The notes under the pieces were generated by a model that had not been told where the DNA came from, did not search any database, and saw only the letters and a program-made list of their open reading frames with translations. DNA of 64,000 nt. Source: Acidimicrobiales bacterium. Lineage in GTDB: Bacteria > Actinomycetota > Acidimicrobiia > Acidimicrobiales > SZUA-35. Within the stretch, counting starts at the first letter, position 1. Each line of letters opens with the position of its first letter. Location of the stretch: positions 415,689-479,688 of the forward strand of contig JANQPB010000014.1 in the NCBI GenBank assembly GCA_028285495.1, in the 5' to 3' direction. Made by a program: the position numbers and the translations under genes. Positions 34,301 through 40,429 of this stretch are shown piece after piece.

Positions 34301-36938
34301 TCGACGGCCCGATCGCCAGCTCCATCGCCCCGATCGTCAGCCCGGGGAAGCCGAAGGGGGCGTCCCAGGGGACGGTCTCGCCGTTGCGGATGGCCCCGAG
34401 GAAGGCGACAGCGAGCAGCACGTCGCCCTTGGTCAGGTCGGCCTCGACCTTGCCGCCGAAGCGGAGGTCGAGCTTCACGTCCTCGATCTGCAGGTGGAGG
34501 TCGGCCCCGACCTGCAGCCCGACCACCGCCGGGGTGGTGTAACGCATCGACAGCGCCCGGAAGATGACCACGCCGTCGAGGTCGATCGTGTCGCCGCCGA
34601 GCAGGTCGTGCTCGATGTCCAGCTCGAGCCGGCCGGCGGCCAGCTCGATCGGGACCGGGCTGTCGTCGAGCCCGATCAGCTCGCCGACCACCGTGCGGTG
34701 GAAGGGCAGCATCGTCAGCAGGCTGAGCCCAGGATGGACCGGACCGGGCGTGGTGCCGAGGCGGGGGGCCGACGGCAGGATGGCCGAGCCGCCGGCCCAA
34801 CGGATCGTCGTCTCCTCCAGCATGTCGCCGATGGCGGCCGGCACCGGGAGGTCGTCCGGAAGCGTGGCCCCGCCGACCTGCACCAGCGGCCGCCACGACG
34901 AGCCCTCCCGCCACAGGTCGAGCCACACGTCGACGCCGGCCGCCTCGGCCCGGAGGCCGAGGTGGATGTCGGTTCTGGCCGGCCGTCGCGACCCCCCACC
35001 GATGCCGGCCCCGGAACGGCCGGCTGCGGCTGCGGCTGCGGCGGAGCCGACGGCGACCGAGGCCGAGATCAGCACGGCGCCATCGGGCACGTCGACCACC
35101 CCGCCGGCCTCGGCCATCGCCGACTCGAGCAGCTCGGCGAGGTCGAGCCCGGCCGCATCGAGCTCGCCGACGAACGACCAGTCACCACCGGAGCGCTCGC
35201 CGGTCAGGGTGACGAGCAGCTCGTCGTCGGCCAGGTCGCCGACGTCGAGCCGGCAGGTGGCCGACACGGCGATGGTGCCCGTCTCGGTCACCGACGACAG
35301 GGCGAAGGCGGTGACCCCGAAGGCGTCGGCGCCCGGCGGGGGCGACGACGGGCCGAGCGACGGCACCAGCTCACCCAACCCGGCCAGCAGCGACGCCAGG
35401 GTCAGACCGTCGGACCCATCCTCGGCCGCCGAGGCGATCGACCAGCCCTCGGTCGACAGGTCGAGGCGGAGGGCCGGCAGCACGCTGTCGACGCCGCCGG
35501 CCAGGCTGGCGCCGACGGCGTAGTGGCCGGTGTCGTCGGCGGTGACCTCGGCGCCGATCACGTCGACGTCGACCGGCGAGTCGATCCCGAGCGTGCGCCG
35601 GAACGCGGTGTCGAGCTCGAGCACCGAGCCATCGCGGAGGTGGCCGGTGACGTGGAAGCCGGGGGTCGCCACCTCGACGTCGAACACCGCGTCGAACAAG
35701 GTCAGCCGACCGGCCAGCGTGCCGAGCACGGTCGGATCCGGCCCGGTCGGGTCGAGCACCCGGACGTCGAGCCGGTCGAGCCCGACCTCGACGACCCCGA
35801 CCACCGGCTCGAACGAGACGCTGCCGTCGAAAGCGCAGCCGATGCCGACGTCGGTCGGCGTCAGGTCGTCGTGGCCCCGCAGCCCGAGGTCGATGCGGTC
35901 GACCTCGACCGAGGCCAGCGCGTCGGCGACGCCATCGGGCAGCACCCCGGCGACGCCCGAGCCGGCGAAGGTGGTCAGGGCGTCGTGCAGGCCGAGCGAC
36001 TCGAACCGGCCGGCCAGGCGGACCTCGCCGGTCCACGGCGCCAGCGGCAGCACGAAGCGGCCGGTCGAGGCGGCGGCGCCGGAGCCGATGGCCAGGGTGA
36101 CCTCCAGCGCCAGCTGGGGCCAGTACTGGGGGGCGGTGGCGCTGACGTCGTCGTCGATGGCCGAGTAGGCGACGAGCTCGACGCGGCCGGCGTCGGACAG
36201 CCCGTCGAGCTCGAACACGCCGGACAGGTGTGCGGCCAGGTGGGGGGTGAGGTCGGCCCGAAGGGTGAGGCGACCGACGCCGTCGCCGTCGTCCCACGGC
36301 CAGCGGCCCGGGGCGAGCACCTCGGGCTCGCCCGCCTGCTCCAGCACCAGCGAGCCGTGCAGCGGCAGCTCGATGCCGATCTGCGACCAGCCGGCCACCA
36401 GTCCGGAGCCGGCCGACGGCGAGTAGGTGGCGAACAGGTTGGCCCCGGCCCGACCGACCACCTCGGGGACGCCAGCCCGCCGCCGTGGCGTGGCGTCGTC
36501 GTGGCTCTGCACGACGAGGGTGAGATCGTCGACGGTGCCGTGGTGAGCGAGGTGGTCGAGGAGGTGGCGCCGCCCCGAGCCCGAGCCCGGCAGCGTCGGG
36601 AGGCGGGGCAGGAACGCGCCGACGGCGTCGCCATCGAGCGGGGTGACGACGGCGAGGTGGACGTCGCCGTCGACCTCGTCGAACTCGAGGCGGACCGGTC
36701 GACCGGCCTGGGCGACCACCGCGCCGTCGAGCAGCTCGCCGTCGAACAACGACCCGGTGCCCTCGATGATCAGCTCGGCCTCCGGCCCGCTCCGGCGCAC
36801 GGCGTCGTCGACCGTGAGCGTCCCGCCCCAGTCGGCCAGGACCGCATCGGCCGCGGCGCCGAGCCTGCCCCGTGCCAGCGTCAGCGAGCCGCCCTCCCAG
36901 TCCGCGGGGAGGCCGAGTCGCTCGAGCAGGGTGGTCAT
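25311..36938 (-). CDS. Giant 3875-residue LamG/coiled-coil protein
   Basis: One uninterrupted frame of 11.6 kb, starting at ATG 36938. No signal peptide is seen. Residues 1 to about 1175 are beta-rich, with repeated strand-turn modules (e.g. GTLAGRLTLFDAVFDVEVAT, LTGERSGGDWSFVGELDAAG) that recall the poorly known DUF6603 type. Residues about 1180-1265 form a chain of amphipathic helices (ILEAVTAVVDAIVEVGEAIV and similar), then a basic segment (KREAERRKRAAERRHRR) and long coiled coils to about 1560, and more helical segments to about 2450. LamG/concanavalin-like domains lie at about 2480-2620, 3030-3180 and 3420-3575, possibly another at 2810-2960. The last 300 residues are helical. It follows a Fic-fold gene by 114 bp. 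Function is unknown; size and architecture suggest a surface, adhesive or toxin-like protein. Confidence 0.85.
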   Translation of the reverse strand: MTTLLERLGLPADWEGGSLTLARGRLGAAADAVLADWGGTLTVDDAVRRSGPEAELIIEGTGSLFDGELLDGAVVAQAGRPVRLEFDEVDGDVHLAVVTPLDGDAVGAFLPRLPTLPGSGSGRRHLLDHLAHHGTVDDLTLVVQSHDDATPRRRAGVPEVVGRAGANLFATYSPSAGSGLVAGWSQIGIELPLHGSLVLEQAGEPEVLAPGRWPWDDGDGVGRLTLRADLTPHLAAHLSGVFELDGLSDAGRVELVAYSAIDDDVSATAPQYWPQLALEVTLAIGSGAAASTGRFVLPLAPWTGEVRLAGRFESLGLHDALTTFAGSGVAGVLPDGVADALASVEVDRIDLGLRGHDDLTPTDVGIGCAFDGSVSFEPVVGVVEVGLDRLDVRVLDPTGPDPTVLGTLAGRLTLFDAVFDVEVATPGFHVTGHLRDGSVLELDTAFRRTLGIDSPVDVDVIGAEVTADDTGHYAVGASLAGGVDSVLPALRLDLSTEGWSIASAAEDGSDGLTLASLLAGLGELVPSLGPSSPPPGADAFGVTAFALSSVTETGTIAVSATCRLDVGDLADDELLVTLTGERSGGDWSFVGELDAAGLDLAELLESAMAEAGGVVDVPDGAVLISASVAVGSAAAAAAAGRSGAGIGGGSRRPARTDIHLGLRAEAAGVDVWLDLWREGSSWRPLVQVGGATLPDDLPVPAAIGDMLEETTIRWAGGSAILPSAPRLGTTPGPVHPGLSLLTMLPFHRTVVGELIGLDDSPVPIELAAGRLELDIEHDLLGGDTIDLDGVVIFRALSMRYTTPAVVGLQVGADLHLQIEDVKLDLRFGGKVEADLTKGDVLLAVAFLGAIRNGETVPWDAPFGFPGLTIGAMELAIGPSIRALRGAVRAGRASLEVEAIWDQKNPLMTAARFSAVSLTLQDLLDGFIGLDAPQLPGPLGQTGFEMVELDYAAMDFRFDWITGPRHYEQGLKGAARINLFGLDGAAKFDLEARRLAASIERVSLGRILTLEATRTASPPDWAVGFSDLGGPFVTLDLGSKPSGRINGTITVFGVVTTEVDGEFDDSGMRLLVKRTIETPIVTTRTDLLLSFANRDGVPDIGFAGGLSVDVELNPRKLAREILGIDAAWLDVDLLDIEVSIEAAARVRGTAISGSFGAAFVLWGKRVGFQIAVSLDLDLEAIGAAALDAVKNAALEALRFFERLGEAILEAVTAVVDAIVEVGEAIVQAFEAVADAVAAVGRAFEALGKAIAELAEGAWNEISSWFGDDSGKREAERRKRAAERRHRRLKAEEETERRRARQLQRNRELLLLDTIDNLADGATFDRSYLDAVQRRIDASDRTRINPFTQTAEWDPFASRARHNLVWQQAMARAGERSVLRDRYESAMDAAGARIRELELGVTRATDDLGAARARLARAEGELARLRDQRDRLLAAMHAATDLALDAREGAVKVEIALDTADALQARLRDDAAELDRGAADLEHLTGYGHAMVADHDEAVRSLAAALDLADEDADDAAALVRRAEARLTEVQNELTLIRDSRASLTLARLDAVQRSVGLELTGIEVFGAWVDACREAGNPALVNVTSLRGQAEQLLQSLPSMLANAVGEVQWRTDRVDTTSLTARPSVVSVAEAVEHPRALLEVGSALGSIHATMLLQPVALTPAWLDLGESVGGGLLVGGRPADLDPPDIGLPPVLVDPAALLAWADTAPVAWAVAEAVRPDDWASRVEPMVETVVSMWTQRRRVGIQAFEADLRLQAELALLAEVEEGKRLVRRQQGQRQLARLSDRSNVLVHLRSRSGRRRFVYERSENGRGPWSRETTTDSTISGRARAEGDHLLVYGGPNLLVSKHWIRVPFEDVVRIAPYDIREEIGIGILDVVQQVARQIEQQASAAVASIESVLASEEARKRHRTERTLLQAQAAVFDATLQAVVGGLIQAERQWAGSRLAGPALAVGVADVVLADARPLDELVAVPSDPGAVRAAVEAKTDALARLSRTAGEVARLGSGLPPLRSSSGPVPTGAALVAAGPGARAEVGDEQLARFMRWTISVADHGDVTRRLLGTIDSAGEALDHIAADLGPRWRGETLGLVAANGAAVGAEARARVLAAIDRAGTVVAAARAFDAELADLEQVSNRLRELLRAQRSQIDAALERIGRLTVGDQGDTVADVEREVGALETAIATAKATADRVAAILDEVADDLRDQSTRQHDRDSLAALERLRLTVSTSRDQRLLRSAVEQANATLTRIGAIGRTIEPVEGRLAEVDAIIDRFDRHDLPPSLTSRMAGVEQRFAEIGVEAEAISAALPELLTAALDLIATIRTRQGELVEHQRAVFEAMAVVAVTTDRLLVEWERTGRATAVLVAGVDGSAAADDASAATVDGDEWAVAPAGGDPVEVTAEVHRRLADLVHADAAQAELGAQLRAGIVDRAARLAIIDPEARRSLDAARRVVDDEARLAAGPPQRLVPPESMTTAPVERRNRWSGEDPNGPEPLADGYTIAFRVRIRRPVDATLLEGAIGVTLRGRTLRVSLPGVRPDRPTRLRAAVESGTTNDVAIVVWGDRQAVLWVNGVPVAHGPTVVQSGPADRLLGAEVPRQRGGPTIGDLRCLARPLGAEEVSAARHHGVDPAEAALVLARHSGAIGRFDPPPSVRPGVPDGAVLVRTARGDLVVRRELRQLPWDTEAVLVGHGAGMAFHGEPDLRGNGVEFFVDRTGIDVMGVESMRVLSLTPSLDAKRWVLEVGDGGGRSGLVAVEHDSTGALTAVERLSTVGLFDLATTGEVRGRDRGISIRSAFNRALLSLDGGPRCEPSRTDPAVAVPDPTAFTLPGGDADDEAGLVGGTIDGEARWLATGPAGPRLVGPDPVTSVNLFVTPVADAGTFTFLRWRDEARRYRLVLLLDRLCLVADESEVVAISRSLASGRTVHMRVEPGGPEVIRVERARRPSARSASAGVPLVDAAGAEVGVWHRLMVNRPSTRPQPRRRSRTGTRRVEPPAEAVADIAFAGERRIRVGASVDPYHDRPGTGTAGGSFAAARPLALDGAVTLSAWIRPMAPVGRRGWSALTLIDDDGDAVLRLHRPRSNDRAVVEYRGEPVPVADGRRTTALPELPPDRWSHVAIRLGRRGRATRLSVLVDGETVVDRRVTAVGRRSLRLTAGDERCAVNHVLAWDRVVDDADLHRHLLRPTLALRPVPRLSWRLDGDGDADGIIRGQEGIAAVFVDDRRRLVAAGSHPLTDVLPERPRQADEPILLARPAGAHHGRPAFRLAELVEGRRRWLRWTAGEGFTTTRRVSEASVVSLRAFAGDRLDLDSGWLSYRLYGDAAEDPAALAATYDYPPATGPIATRERLWDDAMRRALDDELADRDQLTRSRATAAATAEALLAAAWIDVDLPADDLEAARATVVELGRLNDSRFTGLRFGPGAGSEVRLRPSAPIGDAFTLGYWIAGDDRPPSGPVVAYVDADGRHVVSVRHLPEGADGTGGPAIAVTVASQEVVVERGVDADWHHVAITWRSHDGRLRVRVDGGRAMRGSVGTGMTLPGGELVIGASERTGRGERFVGRVEQVALWPGERSVGRQRQERIRGIGPATDGVDLASPITIPGLGDDTEARADRVIERTWRLTERGGADPVGAGRLADDVSATFATPPIVERLERWERLVGRAAEAGDASATALIEGIGRKPHRAGLRIDDIHRALAAAGARPTREAMSWPVEIWTHAIGRFEPSDGVTVRARLEALGRAGIEIRMTRAASPRTLGRALGGARGGRRVEVARELGWYPVDPSDVTALTAAGEDDLAKLTGGVSSRRDVHARRLGLEPMWEPVLEPPTVRRDAIAEAMETLDAVRDPRPSPAQLLSEIHLGLLMLVPLPPADDDWLVAALRRDR

Positions 36939-37052
36939 GATGGTGGTCCTCGGTTGTGCGGTGACGGGCAGCGGCGATGGGCGTGTCGGGAGCGGGGTTG
37001 GCAGCGGCGCTGGCGGTCGGCGCTGACCGTGACCGGGCCGTTCGATCGGCGG

Positions 37053-37949
37053 CTACTCCATGGCCAGCAGCCGGTTCTCGAAGGCGGTCGTCGGGGCGAC
37101 GAACCGGTCGAGGGTGGCCAACACCACGGCGGCGTAGAGCGTGTGCATCGCCCGCTTGTTGCCGTCGGCGAAGGGCTGGGCCGCGCCGACCATGCCGGCG
37201 AAATAGAGGGCCCAGTTGGTCCAGAAGTGGTCGGGCAACATCGACTGGCGGGGGATCACCGTGTCCCGGTAGAGCCGTTCGACGAGGTATTCACCGCCGA
37301 CGGTCGACGGGTACTTCACGGGATGGGTCGACCGCAGCGCCGGGGCGGACGGGCCGTAGACCCGGCCGTGCAGCGCCTGGACGAAGGCGAACGACCCGAA
37401 GGCCGCCGGCGTGACGTCGCCGGCCTCGACCAGCCTCCTGGTGTCGTCGTCGATGTCGATCTGCAGGGTCAGCTCCTGGAGCACCGCCAGGTAGCGGGCG
37501 GTGTCGGCGGCCTTGTTCGGGCTGCCGGCGGCGATCCACTGCGCCGCCTTGTCGTGCTCGGTCAACGCCCGCCCAACCCGCGGGTTGCGGGTGTAGTAGT
37601 CGCTCTCCGGTCTGGCCCGGAGCGAGGTCACGGCGAGTTGGCCCCGACGGGCCAGGTCGAAGAACTCGCGCTGGAGGGCGAGCCGCCCGTCGATGCGGTC
37701 GAGCTCGGCCCCGAGACCGCTGGTGACGCCCGAGCGCCACATCGGCTTGGTCGCCTCGGTGTAGAACGCCCTGGCGTTGTGGTTGGGGTAGCTGCGGCGG
37801 ATGAAGGCGAAGAACACCTCGAGGTAGCGCCTCACCCCCTGCGGTCCGACGCGGGCCTCGAGGGCGGCCCGTGCATCCAGGTAGGCCCGCGGCTTCGGCC
37901 GTCCCTTCGACAGCCGGCTGATCCACTCGGCCGCCCTGGGCTCTGCCAC
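37053..37949 (-). CDS. Fic-fold protein with degenerate catalytic motif
   Basis: A 298-residue protein. Near residues 260-275 it reads GAAQPFADGNKRAMHTLYAA, which matches the Fic motif HPFxDGN(G/K)R except that the catalytic His is Gln (codon CAG). The phosphate-binding loop DGNKR is kept. An all-helical body, with SRLSKGRPKPRAYLDARAAL at the N-terminus, LYRDTVIPRQSMLPDHFWTN and the helix before the motif, fits the fold. Fic enzymes transfer AMP or other phosphate groups to proteins; loss of His normally abolishes AMP transfer, so this may have another chemistry or be a regulator. GTG start with GAGGGGGA upstream. It is placed directly before the giant gene, on the same strand, implying a joint role. 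Confidence 0.75.
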   Translation of the reverse strand: MAEPRAAEWISRLSKGRPKPRAYLDARAALEARVGPQGVRRYLEVFFAFIRRSYPNHNARAFYTEATKPMWRSGVTSGLGAELDRIDGRLALQREFFDLARRGQLAVTSLRARPESDYYTRNPRVGRALTEHDKAAQWIAAGSPNKAADTARYLAVLQELTLQIDIDDDTRRLVEAGDVTPAAFGSFAFVQALHGRVYGPSAPALRSTHPVKYPSTVGGEYLVERLYRDTVIPRQSMLPDHFWTNWALYFAGMVGAAQPFADGNKRAMHTLYAAVVLATLDRFVAPTTAFENRLLAME

Positions 37950-38053
37950 GTCGTTCCCCCTCGTCGTGCCGGCGACACGTTGGGCCGTGACGCTATCGCA
38001 TCGCCCTCGACCGGGCGAGCAGGACCGACGGGGGTCGTGTGTCGGTTGGTCGG

Positions 38054-38863
38054 CTAGGTGCCGGCGCGCTTGGCGCTGCCGGTGACGACGTTGCGGTGCA
38101 TCCCGTCCGGGGTGACCAGTCGGGGGTGGCCGATGGCGTCGAGGTCGAGCTCGACCAGTCCGACGGCCTTCGTGCCGATCGTCGGCTGCAGGTCATCGGC
38201 CATCACGGCCCAGGTCGATGGGGCCCAGATCCAGGCGACGCCGTCGACGACCTGGCTGCGCCATTGGTGGAGGTGACCGGTGATGACGGCAACGACGTTG
38301 CCCGCTCCGCCGCCCGGTCCGGCGATGAGCCGCCGGAAGCGGGTCCGCGCTGGCTCGGTCAGGTAGCGTCGGCCGACGTCGGGTTCGTCCGCCGCCGTCG
38401 GGGCGATCGGGCGGTGGAGCACCACGACGGTCTGGCGTCGCGTCGCCAGCTGGGTTGCGATCCACTCCCACCAGACCTCGTCGTCGTCGTGGCCGGAGAC
38501 GATGGCCTGGGAGTCGACGCCGACGATCCGCCACCGGTCGAGGTCGGTGACCCAGAAGCGACCACCGAACACGTCTTCGTAGCGGATCCGGCGCTGGCGG
38601 GTCAGCGCCCACTCCGGCTCGGCGTCGCCGACGTCGTGGTTGCCCGGCACCGCCAGATACGGGCCGGGCAGCCGGTCGAGCTGGTTCTTGGCGTGCTCGA
38701 GGTCGGCCAGCACGTCGTCGCCGTCTGCGCTGATGTCGCCGCCGTGGATGATGAGATCCGGTCGGGTGATGGTGAGGTGGTCGACCACGACGTCCCAATT
38801 GCGGTCGGCCTCGGGCTTGGCCATCGACAGGTGGCTGTCGCTGACGACGGCGATGGTCGGCAT
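38054..38863 (-). CDS. Metallophosphoesterase, CpdA-like
   Basis: A 269-residue calcineurin-like phosphoesterase. Metal-binding motifs are in order: VVSDSHLS (near 7-14), LIIHGGDISADGDD, VPGNHDVGD, VVVLHRPIAP and VITGHLHQW. This set matches the cAMP phosphodiesterase CpdA/Icc group, though many relatives cleave other phosphodiesters or nucleotides. It is cytoplasmic (no signal). The ATG at 38863 (MPTIAVV) is preferred over a TTG twelve bases upstream. It is the first gene of a leftward run ending in the Fic and giant genes, 104 bp ahead of the Fic gene, so co-expression is possible but unproven. Confidence 0.88.
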   Translation of the reverse strand: MPTIAVVSDSHLSMAKPEADRNWDVVVDHLTITRPDLIIHGGDISADGDDVLADLEHAKNQLDRLPGPYLAVPGNHDVGDAEPEWALTRQRRIRYEDVFGGRFWVTDLDRWRIVGVDSQAIVSGHDDDEVWWEWIATQLATRRQTVVVLHRPIAPTAADEPDVGRRYLTEPARTRFRRLIAGPGGGAGNVVAVITGHLHQWRSQVVDGVAWIWAPSTWAVMADDLQPTIGTKAVGLVELDLDAIGHPRLVTPDGMHRNVVTGSAKRAGT

Positions 38864-38987
38864 CGGTCCAGTCAACCACGAGCCTCGGCGCTTCGGCGTC
38901 GATGGACCGGGCCGCCCGTCGACCGCTGGCCTCCGGCGTCGGTGAACCGCACGGGTCGGGAAGATGGTCGAACGATCGCGATTCTTC

Positions 38988-39026
38988 TTGACACGGCATG
39001 CCGGTTACTGAAAGATCGTCAGTAAC
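38988..39026 (+). promoter_or_regulatory. Promoter with overlapping palindromic operator
   Basis: A consensus -35 TTGACA (38988-38993) is followed after 17 bp by a -10 like AAAGAT (39011-39016). Straddling the -10 is a perfect inverted repeat GTTACTGA (39004-39011), 7-bp spacer, TCAGTAAC (39019-39026). A repressor bound here would block transcription of the lipoprotein-desaturase-P450 set. The layout suits a TetR-type regulator; none is encoded in the window. Confidence 0.6.
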
Positions 39027-39086
39027 GCCGAAGCCGCGAACGCGCTCGGCGACCGGACCACACGCTCGACCAAGGAGGCCGGGAAC

Positions 39087-39302
39087 GTGTTCGCCAAGGT
39101 GCCGTTGACCCTCCGACACCTGACGGGATCCTCCGACCGGTCCAGACGGCCCGTCCCCGATCGCCGCCGCCGACCGCCGGTCCAGAACGCCGCCGCCCTC
39201 CTGCTCGGCACCGCCTTCATCGTGGCCGCCTGCCAGTCGTCGCCGGACGTCCAGTCCGATCTCCGCCTGCAGCCGGCCGTTGGCGAGGTCACCGGCCCCT
39301 GA
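39087..39302 (+). CDS. Small putative lipoprotein
   Basis: A 71-residue protein: a basic 32-residue N-terminus rich in Arg and Pro, a hydrophobic segment NAAALLLGTAFIVAAC with a lipobox-like ending (VAAC, Cys near 49), and a short exported tail. GTG start with AAGGAGG eight bases upstream, a better site than most genes here have, and it lies behind a clear promoter/operator. Not recognised as a family. It probably leads an operon with the fatty-acid desaturase, 52 bp downstream. The long charged lead before the hydrophobic part is unusual for a lipoprotein signal. Confidence 0.5.
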   Translation: MFAKVPLTLRHLTGSSDRSRRPVPDRRRRPPVQNAAALLLGTAFIVAACQSSPDVQSDLRLQPAVGEVTGP

Positions 39303-39354
39303 GCCGACCGGGCGCGGAATCGAACGTCGACCGCTCGATCACTACGCTGAGCAC

Positions 39355-40407
39355 ATGGCTGCGCCGACCGGGCCCGCGCCCGGGCACCAACCCGAGCCCG
39401 CGCCGGACGAGTTCATCCTCCACCCCGGGCTCGGCGGGATGGTGCCCCCGGACGAAGCCCTGCCCGACGTCCTGCCGACCGACCGCCTGCAGGCCAACGG
39501 CATGGCCGTCCCCGAGATCCGGGCCGAGCTGCGGCGCATCCCCAACCTCCGCAACGCGTTCACCACCGCCTGGCTGTGGATCGAGACCGTCGGCATCGTC
39601 GTGCTGGCGGCCTGGCTGGCCAACCCGATCGCCTACGTCGTCGCCTTCTTCCTGATGGGCCGGGCGATCGTCCGGTTCAACATCCTCGGCCACGAGGCCG
39701 TGCACCGCACGCTGTTCACCAACCGGGCGGCCAACGACGTCGTCGGCAAGTGGGTGCTGTCGTATCACGCCTGGACCCCGTTCGAGCTGTACCGCCGGGG
39801 CCACATGGCCCACCACCGCGACGAGATGGGCCCGAACGAGCCAGACACCTCGCTCTATGCCGGCTTCCCGATCACCCGGGCCTCGCTGCGTCGCAAGCTG
39901 TGGCGCGACGCCACCGGCCAATCGGGATGGAAGATCCTGAAGGGCCTGCTGCGGGGCACCCGCAACGAGAAGAGCCGGCCGGTCGCCCTCCGCATCCTCG
40001 GTGCCCAGGTCGTGCTGCTGGCGATCGCCACCGCCTTCGGTCGACCCGAGCTGTGGCTCTTCCTGTGGTTCCTGCCGTGGTTCACCCTGTGGCGGGTCCT
40101 CAACCGCTTGCGGGCCATCGCCGAGCACGGCGGCATGACCCGTTCGAAGGATCGGCGCCGAACCGCCCACCACGTCCACCAGTCACCGCTGGCCCGGTTC
40201 TGGCTCGTGCCCTATCGGGTCGGCTGGCACCTGGCCCACCACGTCGACATGGGCGTCCCGTGCTGGAACCTCCACAAGCTCCACCGTGAGCTGGAGGACT
40301 CGGGCTGGGTGACCGAGGAGTACACCTGGCCGAGCTATCGGGCGCTGTGGTCGGCGCTGTCGTCCAGGCCGGACGATCCCGCGCCGGCGACGGCGGCCGG
40401 CGCCTGA
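39355..40407 (+). CDS. Fatty acid desaturase
   Basis: A 350-residue membrane di-iron desaturase. The three histidine boxes are present: GHEAVHR (near 118), HMAHHRDE (near 151) and HLAHHVDMGVP (near 298). Hydrophobic segments lie at about 65-105 and 215-245. It introduces a double bond (or hydroxyl) into membrane lipid acyl chains, taking electrons from ferredoxin or a reductase not encoded here. ATG at 39355; the longer frame start upstream has no ribosome site and overlaps the small lipoprotein gene. Followed by a P450 gene 22 bp later; control probably from the operator at 39004-39026. Confidence 0.9.
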   Translation: MAAPTGPAPGHQPEPAPDEFILHPGLGGMVPPDEALPDVLPTDRLQANGMAVPEIRAELRRIPNLRNAFTTAWLWIETVGIVVLAAWLANPIAYVVAFFLMGRAIVRFNILGHEAVHRTLFTNRAANDVVGKWVLSYHAWTPFELYRRGHMAHHRDEMGPNEPDTSLYAGFPITRASLRRKLWRDATGQSGWKILKGLLRGTRNEKSRPVALRILGAQVVLLAIATAFGRPELWLFLWFLPWFTLWRVLNRLRAIAEHGGMTRSKDRRRTAHHVHQSPLARFWLVPYRVGWHLAHHVDMGVPCWNLHKLHRELEDSGWVTEEYTWPSYRALWSALSSRPDDPAPATAAGA

Positions 40408-40429
40408 GCGGCCCGATCATGGCGAGGCG

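Noticed and set aside
29160..38057. Long open frame of 2965 codons on the plus strand
   Set aside because: It lies antisense to the giant gene and the Fic gene, with Gly/Arg/Pro/Asp-rich composition and no recognisable domains; at this GC content stop codons are rare in the antisense frame.
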